Shown here piece after piece: positions 1 through 8,227 of a DNA stretch of 64,000 bases. Positions within the stretch are counted from its first letter, which is position 1, and every line of letters begins with the position of its first letter. Both the position numbers and the translations under genes were made by a program. Source of the DNA: Flavobacteriaceae bacterium UBA7302 (lineage in GTDB: Bacteria > Bacteroidota > Bacteroidia > Flavobacteriales > Flavobacteriaceae); assembly GCA_002471825.1 (NCBI GenBank), contig DKQS01000007.1, positions 496,001 to 560,000 of the forward strand, given 5' to 3'. Under the pieces are notes generated by a model. It did no database searches and had not been told where the DNA came from. It saw only the letters and a program-made list of their open reading frames with translations.

Positions 1-656
1 CAGACACTCCTTTTGGGGTGATCGAGACCGATGACAACCAGTTTATTGTCGCGGGTTCCTCCGATAGTGATGATGTAGACATCTCGAACAATAAAGGCTC
101 CTATGATTTTTGGGTCACTGCCATCGATCAAAATGGCAATTTGGTTTGGGAGCGAAATTTTGGAGGATCTGAAATTGATGAAGCGCGTGGGATCACAAAA
201 GCTTCCGATGGAAACCTTGTTATCATTGGAGATACACGAAGTACCAATCAAGATATAACCATCAATAATGGAGCAGCAGACCTGTGGATGATAAAGATTG
301 ATACCTCTGGAAATTTACTTTGGCAAAAGTCGGTAGGAGGTGCTAGTTTTGATGCAGGACGATCCATTTCCAATGCACTGAACAACGGATTTATCATTTC
401 AGGAAGCACTCGAAGCACCAATGCTCAGATTAAAAACGAAGGTCAAAATGATGCTTGGATTCTGGGCCTGAATGACCAAGGTGATATTCTATGGCAACAT
501 ACCATAGGAGGTTCTGAAATTGACGTTTTCTATGATGCCATACAATTGAATGACCAAACGATTTTGGCAGTTGGAGACAGTCGGAGTAACAATGCAGATA
601 TATTAAATAACAAAGGATTTACAGACGGATTAATTGCAACTTTAAAAAATCAATAA
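1..656 (+). CDS. Repeat (beta-propeller-like) protein, 3' part only
   Basis: This is the C-terminal part of a larger protein. The frame is open to the left edge of the window, so the GTG at 18 is unlikely to be the true start. The visible part consists of about four repeats of roughly 55 residues. Each has a GS/GD-R/D-S-x-N-x-D turn, a hydrophobic strand ending in a D-x-x-G-x-x-x-W block, and then F/V/I-GGS/A. Repeats of this kind build propeller-like surface or secreted proteins in Bacteroidota. No type IX sorting domain is visible at the end, which stops just after the last repeat. The stop overlaps the ATG of the MbnP-like gene by one base, so the two are probably translationally coupled. 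Binding partner and function are unknown. Confidence 0.75.
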   Translation, partial: DTPFGVIETDDNQFIVAGSSDSDDVDISNNKGSYDFWVTAIDQNGNLVWERNFGGSEIDEARGITKASDGNLVIIGDTRSTNQDITINNGAADLWMIKIDTSGNLLWQKSVGGASFDAGRSISNALNNGFIISGSTRSTNAQIKNEGQNDAWILGLNDQGDILWQHTIGGSEIDVFYDAIQLNDQTILAVGDSRSNNADILNNKGFTDGLIATLKNQ

Positions 657-1414
657 TGAGAAGAATTTTCACCCTTTTTTTTATGGCCATTGCTTTTGCA
701 AACTGCAATGATTTAGATGCAGACAATGAAGCTCAAGTAACCATTCAATTTACCCATAATTGGGACGGATTTGTAGTGGATGATACCACCTTTAATAGTT
801 TTCAGTTTCAAACGGCTAATGGAGAGAATGTGAGTATTGAGCGATTGCGTTACGTGGTTTCACAATTGGAACTTGTTGGGAATCGAAACAATAACGTTTT
901 AACCCAAGACTACAACCTCGTGGATGTTGGAAATGGAACGGGATTGCAATTGAGCTCTTCCAATGTCATTACAGGAGATTATCAATTGCGCTTCAGATTC
1001 GGTCTGGCAGACGCCGACAATCAAGACGGGGTATACCAAGATTTAAATGTGGCTTCCTTCAATGTGCCCACGATGTTGGGAGGCGGCTACCATTACATGC
1101 AATTCGACGGGAAGTACAAAGATGCAAACAACCAAGATGCTAATTTTAATTACCATGTGATTCGAGCGGCAAATGTGAGCAATCCAAGTTCACCAGTGTT
1201 TTTAGACACATCTTTTACGGTAGATTTAGGAACCATTACCATTCGCAATGATGCCGTAATTGAGGTAGAGATGAATGTGGCTGAATGGTTTGTGAATCCG
1301 AATACTTGGGATTTGAATGTGTTGAATACGGTTTTAATGCCCAATTTTAATGCACAGCTTTTAATGAGTCAGAATGGGAAATCTGTATTCAGTTTAGGAC
1401 CCGTTACACAATAA
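656..1414 (+). CDS. MbnP-like lipoprotein
   Basis: This is a 252-residue lipoprotein with a short signal peptide and a lipobox around Cys17 (FANC). It begins with a beta-strand segment (V-T-I-Q-F-T-H), followed by an I-E-R-L-R-Y-V-V-S motif and a G-G-Y-H-Y-M segment. I recognise this pattern from the MbnP family. In methanotrophs MbnP is a copper-associated periplasmic protein in which a tryptophan is oxidised to kynurenine by the di-heme enzyme MbnH. The next gene encodes just such a di-heme protein, and this pairing supports the call. Tryptophans occur near residue 37 and in the AEWF and NTWD segments, but I cannot say which would be modified. The family call rests on motif memory and context; the role here is inferred. 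Confidence 0.7.
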   Translation: MRRIFTLFFMAIAFANCNDLDADNEAQVTIQFTHNWDGFVVDDTTFNSFQFQTANGENVSIERLRYVVSQLELVGNRNNNVLTQDYNLVDVGNGTGLQLSSSNVITGDYQLRFRFGLADADNQDGVYQDLNVASFNVPTMLGGGYHYMQFDGKYKDANNQDANFNYHVIRAANVSNPSSPVFLDTSFTVDLGTITIRNDAVIEVEMNVAEWFVNPNTWDLNVLNTVLMPNFNAQLLMSQNGKSVFSLGPVTQ

Positions 1415-1423
1415 ATATTCAGT

Positions 1424-2482
1424 TTGAAAAAGGGAGTTCTTTTAGGGTTTTTAATTATGGTACTGGCAGCTTGCTCTTCCAATACCCCAGAAGAATACGA
1501 GCCAATTCCGTATACCTTAGAGATACCTACACTTTTTCAACAGAAGTTATTACCTCCAGTAATTCCGGCTAACAATCCGCTTACAGTTGAAGGAATTGCC
1601 CTGGGTAAAAAGCTATTTTTCGACAATATTTTGTCGGGAACAAGAACCCAATCTTGTGCCCATTGCCACAGACCTCAAGACGCTTTTTCCCATGCCTTTC
1701 AGTTTAGTCCGGGAGCCAATGGAAACCTAGGAACTAGAAATTCCATGCCCTTATTCAATAACGCATGGAATTACGACGAACTTTTTACTTGGGATGGCAA
1801 AGAGTTTAGTTTGGAAGGACAGGCCTTTGAACCAGTGACCAATCCGATCGAGATGAACGGGAATTGGCAAGACATTGAGCAACTATTGAACAACCACGAT
1901 TCGTACCCAGAGTTGTTCCGACAAGTATTTGGTGCAGGTCGGATTGATTCAACAATGGTGGTGAAAGCCATCGCACAGTTTCAACGAACGTTGATCTCGG
2001 CAAATTCGAAATTTGATCGCTATTTGTTGGGTCAAGAGACATTGACTCCTGAAGAATTGAACGGATTTAATGTGTTTATGGATGAGGCAAAGGGAGATTG
2101 TTTTCATTGCCATGGAAGTGATAACAATCCGCTTTGGACAGACAATCAGTTTCATAACAACGGTTTGGATGCTACCTTCACTGATCTGGGCTTAGGGGCG
2201 GTAACAGGAGACCCCAATGACAACGGTAAATTCAAGACCCCAACACTTCGGAATTTGGTCTACACGTCGCCCTACATGCACGATGGAAGGTTTGCAACGC
2301 TTGATGAGGTTATTGATTTCTATTCCGAAGGATTGCAAAACTCTTCAACCATAGATCCTTTGATGAAAAACGTCAATCAAGGAGGAGTGCGCTTGAGCGC
2401 TCAGGACAAATCGGATTTAAAGGCATTTTTACTAACCCTTACGGACCCCGAATTTATTCGCGATCCTGCCTTTAATCGATAA
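1424..2482 (+). CDS. Di-heme cytochrome c peroxidase / MbnH-like lipoprotein
   Basis: This 352-residue periplasmic lipoprotein (lipobox LAAC, Cys17) has two c-type heme sites, C78-A-H-C-H82 and C226-F-H-C-H230. The C-terminal signature F-K-T-P-T-L-R-N-x-x-x-T-x-P-Y-M-H-D-G is typical of the CcpA/MauG/MbnH superfamily. The start is a TTG at 1424, ten bases after the MbnP-like gene, and it gives a good signal peptide. Members either reduce hydrogen peroxide or use a high-valent di-heme state to modify a protein substrate. Adjacency to an MbnP-like gene favours the MbnH type, acting on that neighbour. Classical cytochrome c peroxidase activity remains the alternative. Confidence 0.85.
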   Translation: MKKGVLLGFLIMVLAACSSNTPEEYEPIPYTLEIPTLFQQKLLPPVIPANNPLTVEGIALGKKLFFDNILSGTRTQSCAHCHRPQDAFSHAFQFSPGANGNLGTRNSMPLFNNAWNYDELFTWDGKEFSLEGQAFEPVTNPIEMNGNWQDIEQLLNNHDSYPELFRQVFGAGRIDSTMVVKAIAQFQRTLISANSKFDRYLLGQETLTPEELNGFNVFMDEAKGDCFHCHGSDNNPLWTDNQFHNNGLDATFTDLGLGAVTGDPNDNGKFKTPTLRNLVYTSPYMHDGRFATLDEVIDFYSEGLQNSSTIDPLMKNVNQGGVRLSAQDKSDLKAFLLTLTDPEFIRDPAFNR

Positions 2483-2549
2483 TCGACAAATTCAATAGCC
2501 TAATTGAGCTTGTTAATCATTATCTAACCTATTTTATTCCCTTTAGTCG

Positions 2550-2557
2550 TATATTTG
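2550..2557 (+). promoter_or_regulatory. -7 box of the suf operon promoter
   Basis: TATATTTG matches the Bacteroidota TAnnTTTG consensus exactly and lies 33 bases before sufA. No clear TTTG or TTG is seen at the usual upstream distance. This is a candidate based on consensus and position only. Confidence 0.45.
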
Positions 2558-2589
2558 CAGACCAATTTAGATTTAATCTACTTAAAACT

Positions 2590-2919
2590 ATGATAAAGGT
2601 ATCCGATTCTGCAAAGAGAAAAGTTGTCGAGCTCATGAAAGACGACGGCTTTGATGCAACCAACGATTTTGTTAGGGTTGGCGTTAAGAGTGGGGGTTGT
2701 TCAGGCCTTTCCTACGACTTAATTTTTGATAAAAACCAAGAAGAAAACGATAAGATTTTTGAAGACAATGGGGTGAAGATTATTGTTGACAAAAAGAGCT
2801 TTTTGTACTTGGTAGGAACCACCTTGGAATATTCGGGTGGTTTGAATGGTAAAGGATTTGTGTTTAACAATCCAAATGCCAACAGAACGTGTGGATGTGG
2901 TGAATCATTTTCATTATAA
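2590..2919 (+). CDS. sufA: Iron-sulfur cluster assembly protein SufA (HesB/IscA family)
   Basis: This 109-residue A-type carrier belongs to the SUF system. It has the three conserved cysteines of the family, Cys37 (in SGGCSG) and Cys101/Cys103 (CGCG-E-S-F near the C-terminus), which bind iron or a nascent cluster and pass it to target proteins. Length and motif spacing are normal for SufA/IscA. It is the first suf gene after a promoter-like box and is followed by an inserted four-helix-bundle gene and then sufB, sufC and sufD. The context makes SufA more likely than ErpA or IscA. Confidence 0.92.
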   Translation: MIKVSDSAKRKVVELMKDDGFDATNDFVRVGVKSGGCSGLSYDLIFDKNQEENDKIFEDNGVKIIVDKKSFLYLVGTTLEYSGGLNGKGFVFNNPNANRTCGCGESFSL

Positions 2920-2923
2920 ACGC

Positions 2924-2955
2924 AGTTTAAATGTTTGAATGTTAAAAGTTCGAAC
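2924..2955 (+). repeat. Left imperfect inverted repeat flanking the S23-type cassette
   Basis: This AT-rich stretch aligns, with a few gaps and mismatches, to the reverse complement of 3357-3388 on the other side of the four-helix-bundle gene. Core words shared after reversal are AATGTT and TTAAAAGTT. Such flanks suggest the gene sits in a discrete cassette inserted between sufA and sufB. Confidence 0.5.
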
Positions 2956-2981
2956 GAACAAAAAATGAAAAAGAAAAATAC

Positions 2982-3353
2982 GTGAGCAAAATTAACTCAT
3001 TTGAGGAAATCATTGCTTGGCAAAAGGCAAGAGAATTGTCGACTGAAATTTACGCTATAACGAATGACAGTAATTCATTTTCAAAAGATTATGGATTACG
3101 AGATCAGATTCGAAGATCAGTAGTTTCAATTTCTTCAAATATTGCTGAAGGATTTGAAAGAGAAACCACGAAAGAATTCATAAGGTTTCTATATATAGCC
3201 AAAGGTTCTGCGGGGGAATGTAGATCCCAGCTTTATTTGGCCTCTGATTTGAATTATTTGAATAGTGAACAGTTTGAAATATTAAAACAGAAAGTGAATG
3301 ATGTTTCTAAGTTGTTATCTGGTTTTATCAAGTATTTAAATTCAACTTTATAA
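2982..3353 (+). CDS. Four-helix bundle protein (S23/IVP family)
   Basis: This 123-residue cytosolic protein has the characteristic order F-E-E-I-I-A-W-Q-K-A-R-E-L, then Y-G-L-R-D-Q-I-R-R-S-V-V-S-I-S-S-N-I-A-E-G-F, then K-E-F-I-R-F-L, then S-A-G-E-C-R-S-Q-L. These are hallmarks of the family first seen in 23S rRNA intervening sequences. Members form four-helix bundles, and one relative (Avd) assists diversity-generating retroelements. No reverse transcriptase or variable repeat is present here. The GTG start at 2982 gives the usual N-terminus; an ATG at 2965 is out of frame and hits a stop. The gene separates sufA from sufB and is bordered by imperfect inverted repeats. Its function is unknown. 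Confidence 0.85.
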   Translation: MSKINSFEEIIAWQKARELSTEIYAITNDSNSFSKDYGLRDQIRRSVVSISSNIAEGFERETTKEFIRFLYIAKGSAGECRSQLYLASDLNYLNSEQFEILKQKVNDVSKLLSGFIKYLNSTL

Positions 3354-3356
3354 AAC

Positions 3357-3388
3357 CTTCAACTTTTAAACATTGAACATAGTTAAAA
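3357..3388 (+). repeat. Right imperfect inverted repeat flanking the S23-type cassette
   Basis: This is the counterpart of the repeat at 2924-2955, in opposite orientation. It starts four bases after the four-helix-bundle gene and ends ten bases before sufB. Similarity is imperfect, so an ancient insertion or a regulatory hairpin are both possible. Confidence 0.5.
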
Positions 3389-3397
3389 CTCATAACA

Positions 3398-4846
3398 ATG
3401 AGCAAGTATACAGAAGATGACTTAAGGGAAGAGTTAAAAACCAAAGAATATGAATATGGTTTTTATACGGACATAGAAAGTGAAACCTTTGCCAAGGGAT
3501 TGAACGAAGATGTAGTGAGAGCCATTTCCCAAAAGAAAAACGAGCCAGAATGGATGACCGAATGGCGTTTGGAAGCTTTTCGTATTTGGTCTGAAATGGA
3601 AGAACCTGAATGGGCGAATGTTACCTATCCGAAGCCAGATTTTCAGGAGATTGCCTATTATTCAGCTCCTAAGAAGAAGCCAAAGTTGAATAGTTTGGAT
3701 GAGGTTGATCCAGAAATGTTAGCCACATTTGAGAAACTCGGAATTTCATTAGAAGAGCAAAAGCGATTGGCAAATGTTGCGGTTGATATCGTAATGGACT
3801 CTGTTTCTGTAGCTACTACATTTAAAGAAACTTTAGCCGAAAAAGGAATCATCTTCATGCCGATTTCTGAAGCAATTCAAGAGCATCCAGAATTGGTAAA
3901 AAAATACATCGGATCAGTAGTTCCTCCAACAGACAATTTCTACGCAGCCTTAAACTCTGCAGTATTCTCTGACGGAAGTTTCTGTTACATTCCGAAAGGA
4001 GTGAAATGTCCGATGGAATTATCTACCTACTTCCGAATTAATGAAGGAGGTACTGGACAGTTTGAAAGAACTTTGGTAGTTGCGGATGAAGCAAGTTATG
4101 TATCCTACTTAGAAGGATGTACAGCTCCACAAAGAGATGAAAACCAATTGCACGCGGCCGTAGTAGAGTTGATTGCAATGGATGATGCCGAGATCAAGTA
4201 TTCCACAGTTCAAAACTGGTTCCCTGGTGATAACGAAGGGAAAGGTGGGGTTTTCAACTTTGTAACAAAGAGAGGATTGTGTGAAACCAACGCCAAGATT
4301 TCTTGGACGCAGGTAGAAACTGGTTCTGCAGTTACTTGGAAGTATCCAAGTTGTGTATTGAAAGGAAACAATTCAGTAGGTGAGTTTTATTCAATTGCTG
4401 TAACCAATAACTTCCAACAAGCTGATACAGGTACCAAAATGATCCACCTTGGAAAGAACACCAAGTCGACCATTATTTCAAAAGGTATTTCAGCCGGAAA
4501 GTCACAAAACTCTTATCGTGGATTGGTGCAAATCAATTCGAGAGCTGAGAATGCAAGAAACTTTTCGCAGTGTGATTCCTTGTTAATGGGGAATGAGTGT
4601 GGTGCACATACCTTCCCATACATTGAAGCAAAGAACAAAACAGCTCAAATCGAGCACGAGGCAACCACCAGTAAAATTGGTGAAGATCAGTTGTTCTATT
4701 GCAACCAAAGAGGAATTGATACTGAAAAAGCCATTGCCTTAATCGTAAACGGATTTAGCAAAGAAGTACTAAATAAATTACCAATGGAATTTGCTGTGGA
4801 AGCCCAAAAGCTTTTAGAAATCAGCTTAGAAGGTTCTGTAGGATAA
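3398..4846 (+). CDS. sufB: Fe-S cluster scaffold protein SufB
   Basis: This 482-residue core subunit of the SufBCD scaffold builds Fe-S clusters in the cytosol. Its length matches the family. Recognisable blocks are the N-terminal E-W-M-x-x-W-R segment, S-Y-V-S-Y-L-E-G-C-T-A-P in the middle, K-Y-P-S-C-V-L-K, and the C-terminal I-E-A-K-N-K-T-A-x-I-E-H-E-A-T-T-S-K-I segment, followed by F-Y-C-N-Q-R-G-I. It lies downstream of sufA, separated by the inserted S23-type gene, and is followed 47 bases later by sufC. The spacer to sufC has only a weak short hairpin (GGAG/CTCC). Confidence 0.97.
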   Translation: MSKYTEDDLREELKTKEYEYGFYTDIESETFAKGLNEDVVRAISQKKNEPEWMTEWRLEAFRIWSEMEEPEWANVTYPKPDFQEIAYYSAPKKKPKLNSLDEVDPEMLATFEKLGISLEEQKRLANVAVDIVMDSVSVATTFKETLAEKGIIFMPISEAIQEHPELVKKYIGSVVPPTDNFYAALNSAVFSDGSFCYIPKGVKCPMELSTYFRINEGGTGQFERTLVVADEASYVSYLEGCTAPQRDENQLHAAVVELIAMDDAEIKYSTVQNWFPGDNEGKGGVFNFVTKRGLCETNAKISWTQVETGSAVTWKYPSCVLKGNNSVGEFYSIAVTNNFQQADTGTKMIHLGKNTKSTIISKGISAGKSQNSYRGLVQINSRAENARNFSQCDSLLMGNECGAHTFPYIEAKNKTAQIEHEATTSKIGEDQLFYCNQRGIDTEKAIALIVNGFSKEVLNKLPMEFAVEAQKLLEISLEGSVG

Positions 4847-4893
4847 ACAATAAATTAAGAATAAGCGGAGATACTCCAAATAAACTATAAGTC

Positions 4894-5646
4894 ATGTTAA
4901 AAGTTAACAATCTTGTTGCAGAAATTGATGGGAAACAAATCTTAAAAGGATTAAACCTAGAGGTAAAACCAGGCGAAGTGCATGCCATTATGGGACCAAA
5001 CGGTGCTGGTAAAAGTACATTGGCCTCTGTGATTGCAGGAAAAGAAGATTATGAAGTAACGGAAGGTACCATTGAATTAGAAGGTGAAGATATCAGCGAA
5101 TTAGCTCCTGAAGAAAGAGCGCACGAAGGTATTTTCTTATCATTCCAATACCCAGTTGAAATTCCAGGTGTAACTGTAACCAACTTCATCAAAACGGCAA
5201 TTAACGAAACAAGAAAGGCAAAAGGTTTGGAAGATATGCCAGCCAAGGATATGTTGAACAAGATTCGTGAGAAATCAAACTTGTTGAACATTGACAGAAA
5301 GTTCTTGTCTAGATCTTTGAACGAAGGATTCTCTGGAGGTGAGAAGAAGCGAAATGAGATTTTCCAAATGGCAATGTTAGAGCCGAAATTGGCCATCCTT
5401 GATGAAACGGATTCCGGATTGGATATCGATGCTTTGAAAGTGGTTGCCAATGGTGTCAACAAGTTGAAATCTGAAGACAATGCTTTTATCATCATTACCC
5501 ACTACCAAAGATTGTTAGATTATATCATCCCTGATTTTGTGCACGTATTACACGATGGAAAAATCGTAAAAACAGGAGATGCATCCTTAGCTTTAGAACT
5601 TGAAGCAAAAGGATACGATTGGATTAAAGAAGAGTTGGTTTCTTAA
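4894..5646 (+). CDS. sufC: Fe-S cluster assembly ATPase SufC
   Basis: This 250-residue ABC-type ATPase of the SufBCD complex drives conformational change for cluster assembly. It is soluble and not a transporter. The Walker A is G34-P-N-G-A-G-K-S-T42, the SufC-specific signature is F-S-G-G-E-K-K-R-N-E, and the Walker B reads L-A-I-L-D-E-T-D-S-G-L-D, with the D-E-T-D-S form typical of SufC. The switch histidine is present in I-I-T-H-Y-Q-R. It follows sufB and precedes sufD by nine bases. Confidence 0.97.
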   Translation: MLKVNNLVAEIDGKQILKGLNLEVKPGEVHAIMGPNGAGKSTLASVIAGKEDYEVTEGTIELEGEDISELAPEERAHEGIFLSFQYPVEIPGVTVTNFIKTAINETRKAKGLEDMPAKDMLNKIREKSNLLNIDRKFLSRSLNEGFSGGEKKRNEIFQMAMLEPKLAILDETDSGLDIDALKVVANGVNKLKSEDNAFIIITHYQRLLDYIIPDFVHVLHDGKIVKTGDASLALELEAKGYDWIKEELVS

Positions 5647-5655
5647 TTAAAGAAC

Positions 5656-6969
5656 ATGGATTTAAAAGATAAAATAGTTTCTTCATACGTTGCTTTCGAG
5701 GATAAAGTGAACTTGAATTCCAATGTTCATGAAATTAGATCGAAGGCATTTCAAAACTTTGAAGACTTAGGCTTTCCAACTAGAAAATTGGAAGCATGGA
5801 AATATACTTCACTGAATTCAGTGTTAAGTGAGGATTATAGTTTGTTTCCTAGCAAGGAAGTATCTATTGATTTGGCGGACGTAAAGAAATACTTCATCCA
5901 CGATATTGATACCTATAAAGTAGTCTTTATCGATGGAAAGTACAGTTCTTTCTTGTCGGAAACTACACACGAAGCATTTGATGTTTGTTTGATGTCATCG
6001 GCCTTAACAAAGCCTAAATACAAGGCAGTTATTGAAAACTATTTCAATAAAGTAGCCAAACAAGACAATCTAACTAGCTTAAACACTGCTTTCGCTAAAG
6101 AAGGTGCTTACATCTACATCCCGAGAAATACGGAGGTTGAAAAACCAATCCAAATCATCAATTTCACAACAGGTTCTGAAGAAGCAACCATGCTTCAACC
6201 TAGAAATTTAATTGTAGCAGAGCAAAACGCACACGTTCAAATTATTGAGCGTCACCAAAGTTTGACTAGCAATGCGGTACTAACCAATTCTGTGACTGAG
6301 GTGTTTGCTGACAGACATGCAACGGTTGATTATTACAAGATTCAGAATGACGAGATTACTGCTTCATTGGTAGACAATACCTATATTGAGCAGCAATCTG
6401 AAAGTACCGTGAGCGTGCATACCTTCTCATTTGGAGGAAAGATTACGCGAAACAACTTGAATTTCTATCAAAAAGGGGAGCACATCAATTCAATTTTGAA
6501 AGGTGTGACCATCTTAGAAGGAAAGCAACATGTAGATCACCACACATTGGTGCATCATATTGAGCCGAATTGTGAAAGTCACCAAGACTACAAAGGGATT
6601 TATGATGAGCGATCTACGGGGGTTTTCAACGGTAAGGTAGTGGTTGAGAAAGAAGCTCAAAAAACCAACGCATATCAGCAAAATAATAACGTTTTGGTGA
6701 GCGACAAGGCAACCATGAATGCCAAGCCACAGTTGGAAATCTTTGCAGATGACGTACGTTGTTCACACGGTTGTACCATTGGGCAGTTGGATGATCAAGC
6801 CTTGTTCTACATGCAGCAAAGAGGTATTCCCTTAAAAGAAGCCAGAGCTTTGTTGATGTATGCTTTTGCCAATACCGTTTTAGAGAGCGTTAAGATTCCG
6901 GAGGTACAAAACAGAATCACAAAAATCATTGCGCATAAGTTAGGTGTAAATATTGGGTTCGATTTATAA
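5656..6969 (+). CDS. sufD: Fe-S cluster assembly protein SufD
   Basis: This 437-residue partner of SufB forms a beta-helix scaffold with it. Typical features are the N-terminal P-T-R-K-L-E-A-W-K-Y-T motif, the central D-H-H-T-L-V-H-H segment, and the C-terminal F-A-D-D-V-R-C-S-H-G-C-T-I-G-Q-L-D motif, whose cysteine and histidine contribute to the SufB-D interface site. It is the last suf gene here. The cysteine desulfurase sufS and sufE, which often follow in this phylum, are not in this window; two lipoproteins follow instead. Confidence 0.96.
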   Translation: MDLKDKIVSSYVAFEDKVNLNSNVHEIRSKAFQNFEDLGFPTRKLEAWKYTSLNSVLSEDYSLFPSKEVSIDLADVKKYFIHDIDTYKVVFIDGKYSSFLSETTHEAFDVCLMSSALTKPKYKAVIENYFNKVAKQDNLTSLNTAFAKEGAYIYIPRNTEVEKPIQIINFTTGSEEATMLQPRNLIVAEQNAHVQIIERHQSLTSNAVLTNSVTEVFADRHATVDYYKIQNDEITASLVDNTYIEQQSESTVSVHTFSFGGKITRNNLNFYQKGEHINSILKGVTILEGKQHVDHHTLVHHIEPNCESHQDYKGIYDERSTGVFNGKVVVEKEAQKTNAYQQNNNVLVSDKATMNAKPQLEIFADDVRCSHGCTIGQLDDQALFYMQQRGIPLKEARALLMYAFANTVLESVKIPEVQNRITKIIAHKLGVNIGFDL

Positions 6970-7005
6970 TTTATAAATTAGCCATAGTAATTATTCCTAA
7001 TAACT

Positions 7006-7668
7006 GTGCGATACCTTTCCGTAGTTTTTTTACTTGTCATTTGTCTGGCCTGTGGTAACTCAGGGGAGACTGATACGGCTGTTCAAGAAAAACCTACCGA
7101 ATTCAAAACCAAGGTGCAGTTTGACCCTGTGGTGTCCATTAACAATGAAGTACGAAAAGACTTCGAATCTTGGGAAGACTACAGGAATTTGGAAACCTTC
7201 ATGAAGCGTTTTACCAATGCTTCGCCTGAAGAAATTTTGAGCAACGCCCTCGAGCTTCGAAACCTAGTCAAGGCAACTAAGTTTAGCGATAAAATTCCGG
7301 AATTGTACAACATTCCGCCCATCAAAGCACGCTTTAATATTCTCTACAATCAAACCTTACGATTGTCCGACATGACCTTTATTCCGGCCATTAAAGCCGA
7401 AGAGGTGATTGAGGAAAACAAGAAGATTTTACTGACCTATTCAAGCATCAATTCGCGATTCATTAGTATTGTTTCTAAGAAACGATTCGAAGATGAAATT
7501 GATATCGATATCCAATACATTGGTCTCGATTCAACCAAAATTGATAGTATTTCAAGAAAGACCATCAATAAGACCTTAAAGGCAAAGAAAAAGAAAGAGG
7601 ATTCACTCAAAAAGACGGAGATGAATACCAAAATTCAAAACGCCATTTTCAAGAAAAACAAAAACTAA
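7006..7668 (+). CDS. Lipoprotein of unknown function
   Basis: This is a 220-residue lipoprotein with a GTG start at 7006 (M-R-Y-L), a hydrophobic signal peptide and a lipobox at Cys16 (C-L-A-C-G). The mature part is largely helical and charged, with an E-x-W-x-D-Y-R-N-L-E-T-F segment and a lysine-rich, possibly coiled tail from about residue 185. I do not recognise a named domain. It starts 36 bases after sufD and overlaps the ATG of the next lipoprotein gene by one base, so the pair is probably one transcription unit, possibly read through from suf. Confidence 0.8.
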   Translation: MRYLSVVFLLVICLACGNSGETDTAVQEKPTEFKTKVQFDPVVSINNEVRKDFESWEDYRNLETFMKRFTNASPEEILSNALELRNLVKATKFSDKIPELYNIPPIKARFNILYNQTLRLSDMTFIPAIKAEEVIEENKKILLTYSSINSRFISIVSKKRFEDEIDIDIQYIGLDSTKIDSISRKTINKTLKAKKKKEDSLKKTEMNTKIQNAIFKKNKN

Positions 7669-8177
7669 TGCGATACCTAATTCTTATGATATGCTTGGTT
7701 TTAGTGGGATGCAATCCTGCGAAGAAGCCAACACAATCGGTAGCAGAAATCAAAAGAGAAGTCAATTCTTTAATGAACGATTGGCATGCGGCAGCCTCAG
7801 AAGCCAATTACGAAAACTACTTCTCTAAGATGGATAGCATATCTGTGTTCATTGGAACAGATGCTTCTGAGAATTGGGATAAAAAAGCTTTTCAGGACTT
7901 TAGCAAGCCCTATTTTGATAAAGGAAAAGCGTGGGATTTTAAAGTGCTAGAACGCAATGTTTACACGAGTAAGAACAGTGAAGTCGTTTGGTTCGATGAA
8001 TTACTCAGCACTTGGATGGGAACCTGTCGAGGATCGGGAGTTTTAGAAAAGGAATCCAATGAATGGAAAATAAAACACTATGTACTTTCGGTAACCATTC
8101 CGAATGACGACATCCAAAAAGTAATAGTGGCCACTAAAGAAAGAGATTCTATTTTTCAATCGAAGTTTTTGAAGTAA
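7668..8177 (+). CDS. NTF2/SnoaL-like lipoprotein
   Basis: This 169-residue lipoprotein (lipobox V-G-C at Cys15) has a mature part that looks like a SnoaL_3/DUF4440 member of the NTF2-like fold. It has an N-terminal helix (E-V-N-S-L-M-N-D-W-H-A-A-A), a Y-F-S-K-M-D segment, F-I-G-T-D-A-S-E, a W-F-D-E central strand and a final E-W-K-I-K-H-Y-V-L strand. Such domains bind small hydrophobic ligands or act as accessory modules; the substrate is unknown. The fold call is from pattern and length. It is translationally coupled to the preceding lipoprotein, and both begin with M-R-Y-L. Confidence 0.8.
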   Translation: MRYLILMICLVLVGCNPAKKPTQSVAEIKREVNSLMNDWHAAASEANYENYFSKMDSISVFIGTDASENWDKKAFQDFSKPYFDKGKAWDFKVLERNVYTSKNSEVVWFDELLSTWMGTCRGSGVLEKESNEWKIKHYVLSVTIPNDDIQKVIVATKERDSIFQSKFLK

Positions 8178-8198
8178 AGAATCTTTAGACTTCACAAT

Positions 8199-8224
8199 AT
8201 GTCAGACTGAGCCTGTCGAAGTCC
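8199..8224. repeat. Bacteroidota dispersed repeat (GTCAGACTGAGC..GTCGAAGTC type)
   Basis: This 26-base intergenic unit lies between two convergent genes. It contains CTGAGC, then GTCGAAGTC, a word combination found as a scattered short repeat in many Flavobacteriia. With GACTTC at 8188-8193 it can fold into a stem with GAAGTC at 8218-8223. A related variant occurs at 17575-17595. Confidence 0.55.
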
Positions 8225-8227
8225 TAA

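Noticed and set aside
2982..3353. Diversity-generating retroelement accessory (Avd) reading of the four-helix gene
   Set aside because: No reverse transcriptase, template repeat or variable gene lies in the window, so the plain S23/IVP call is kept.
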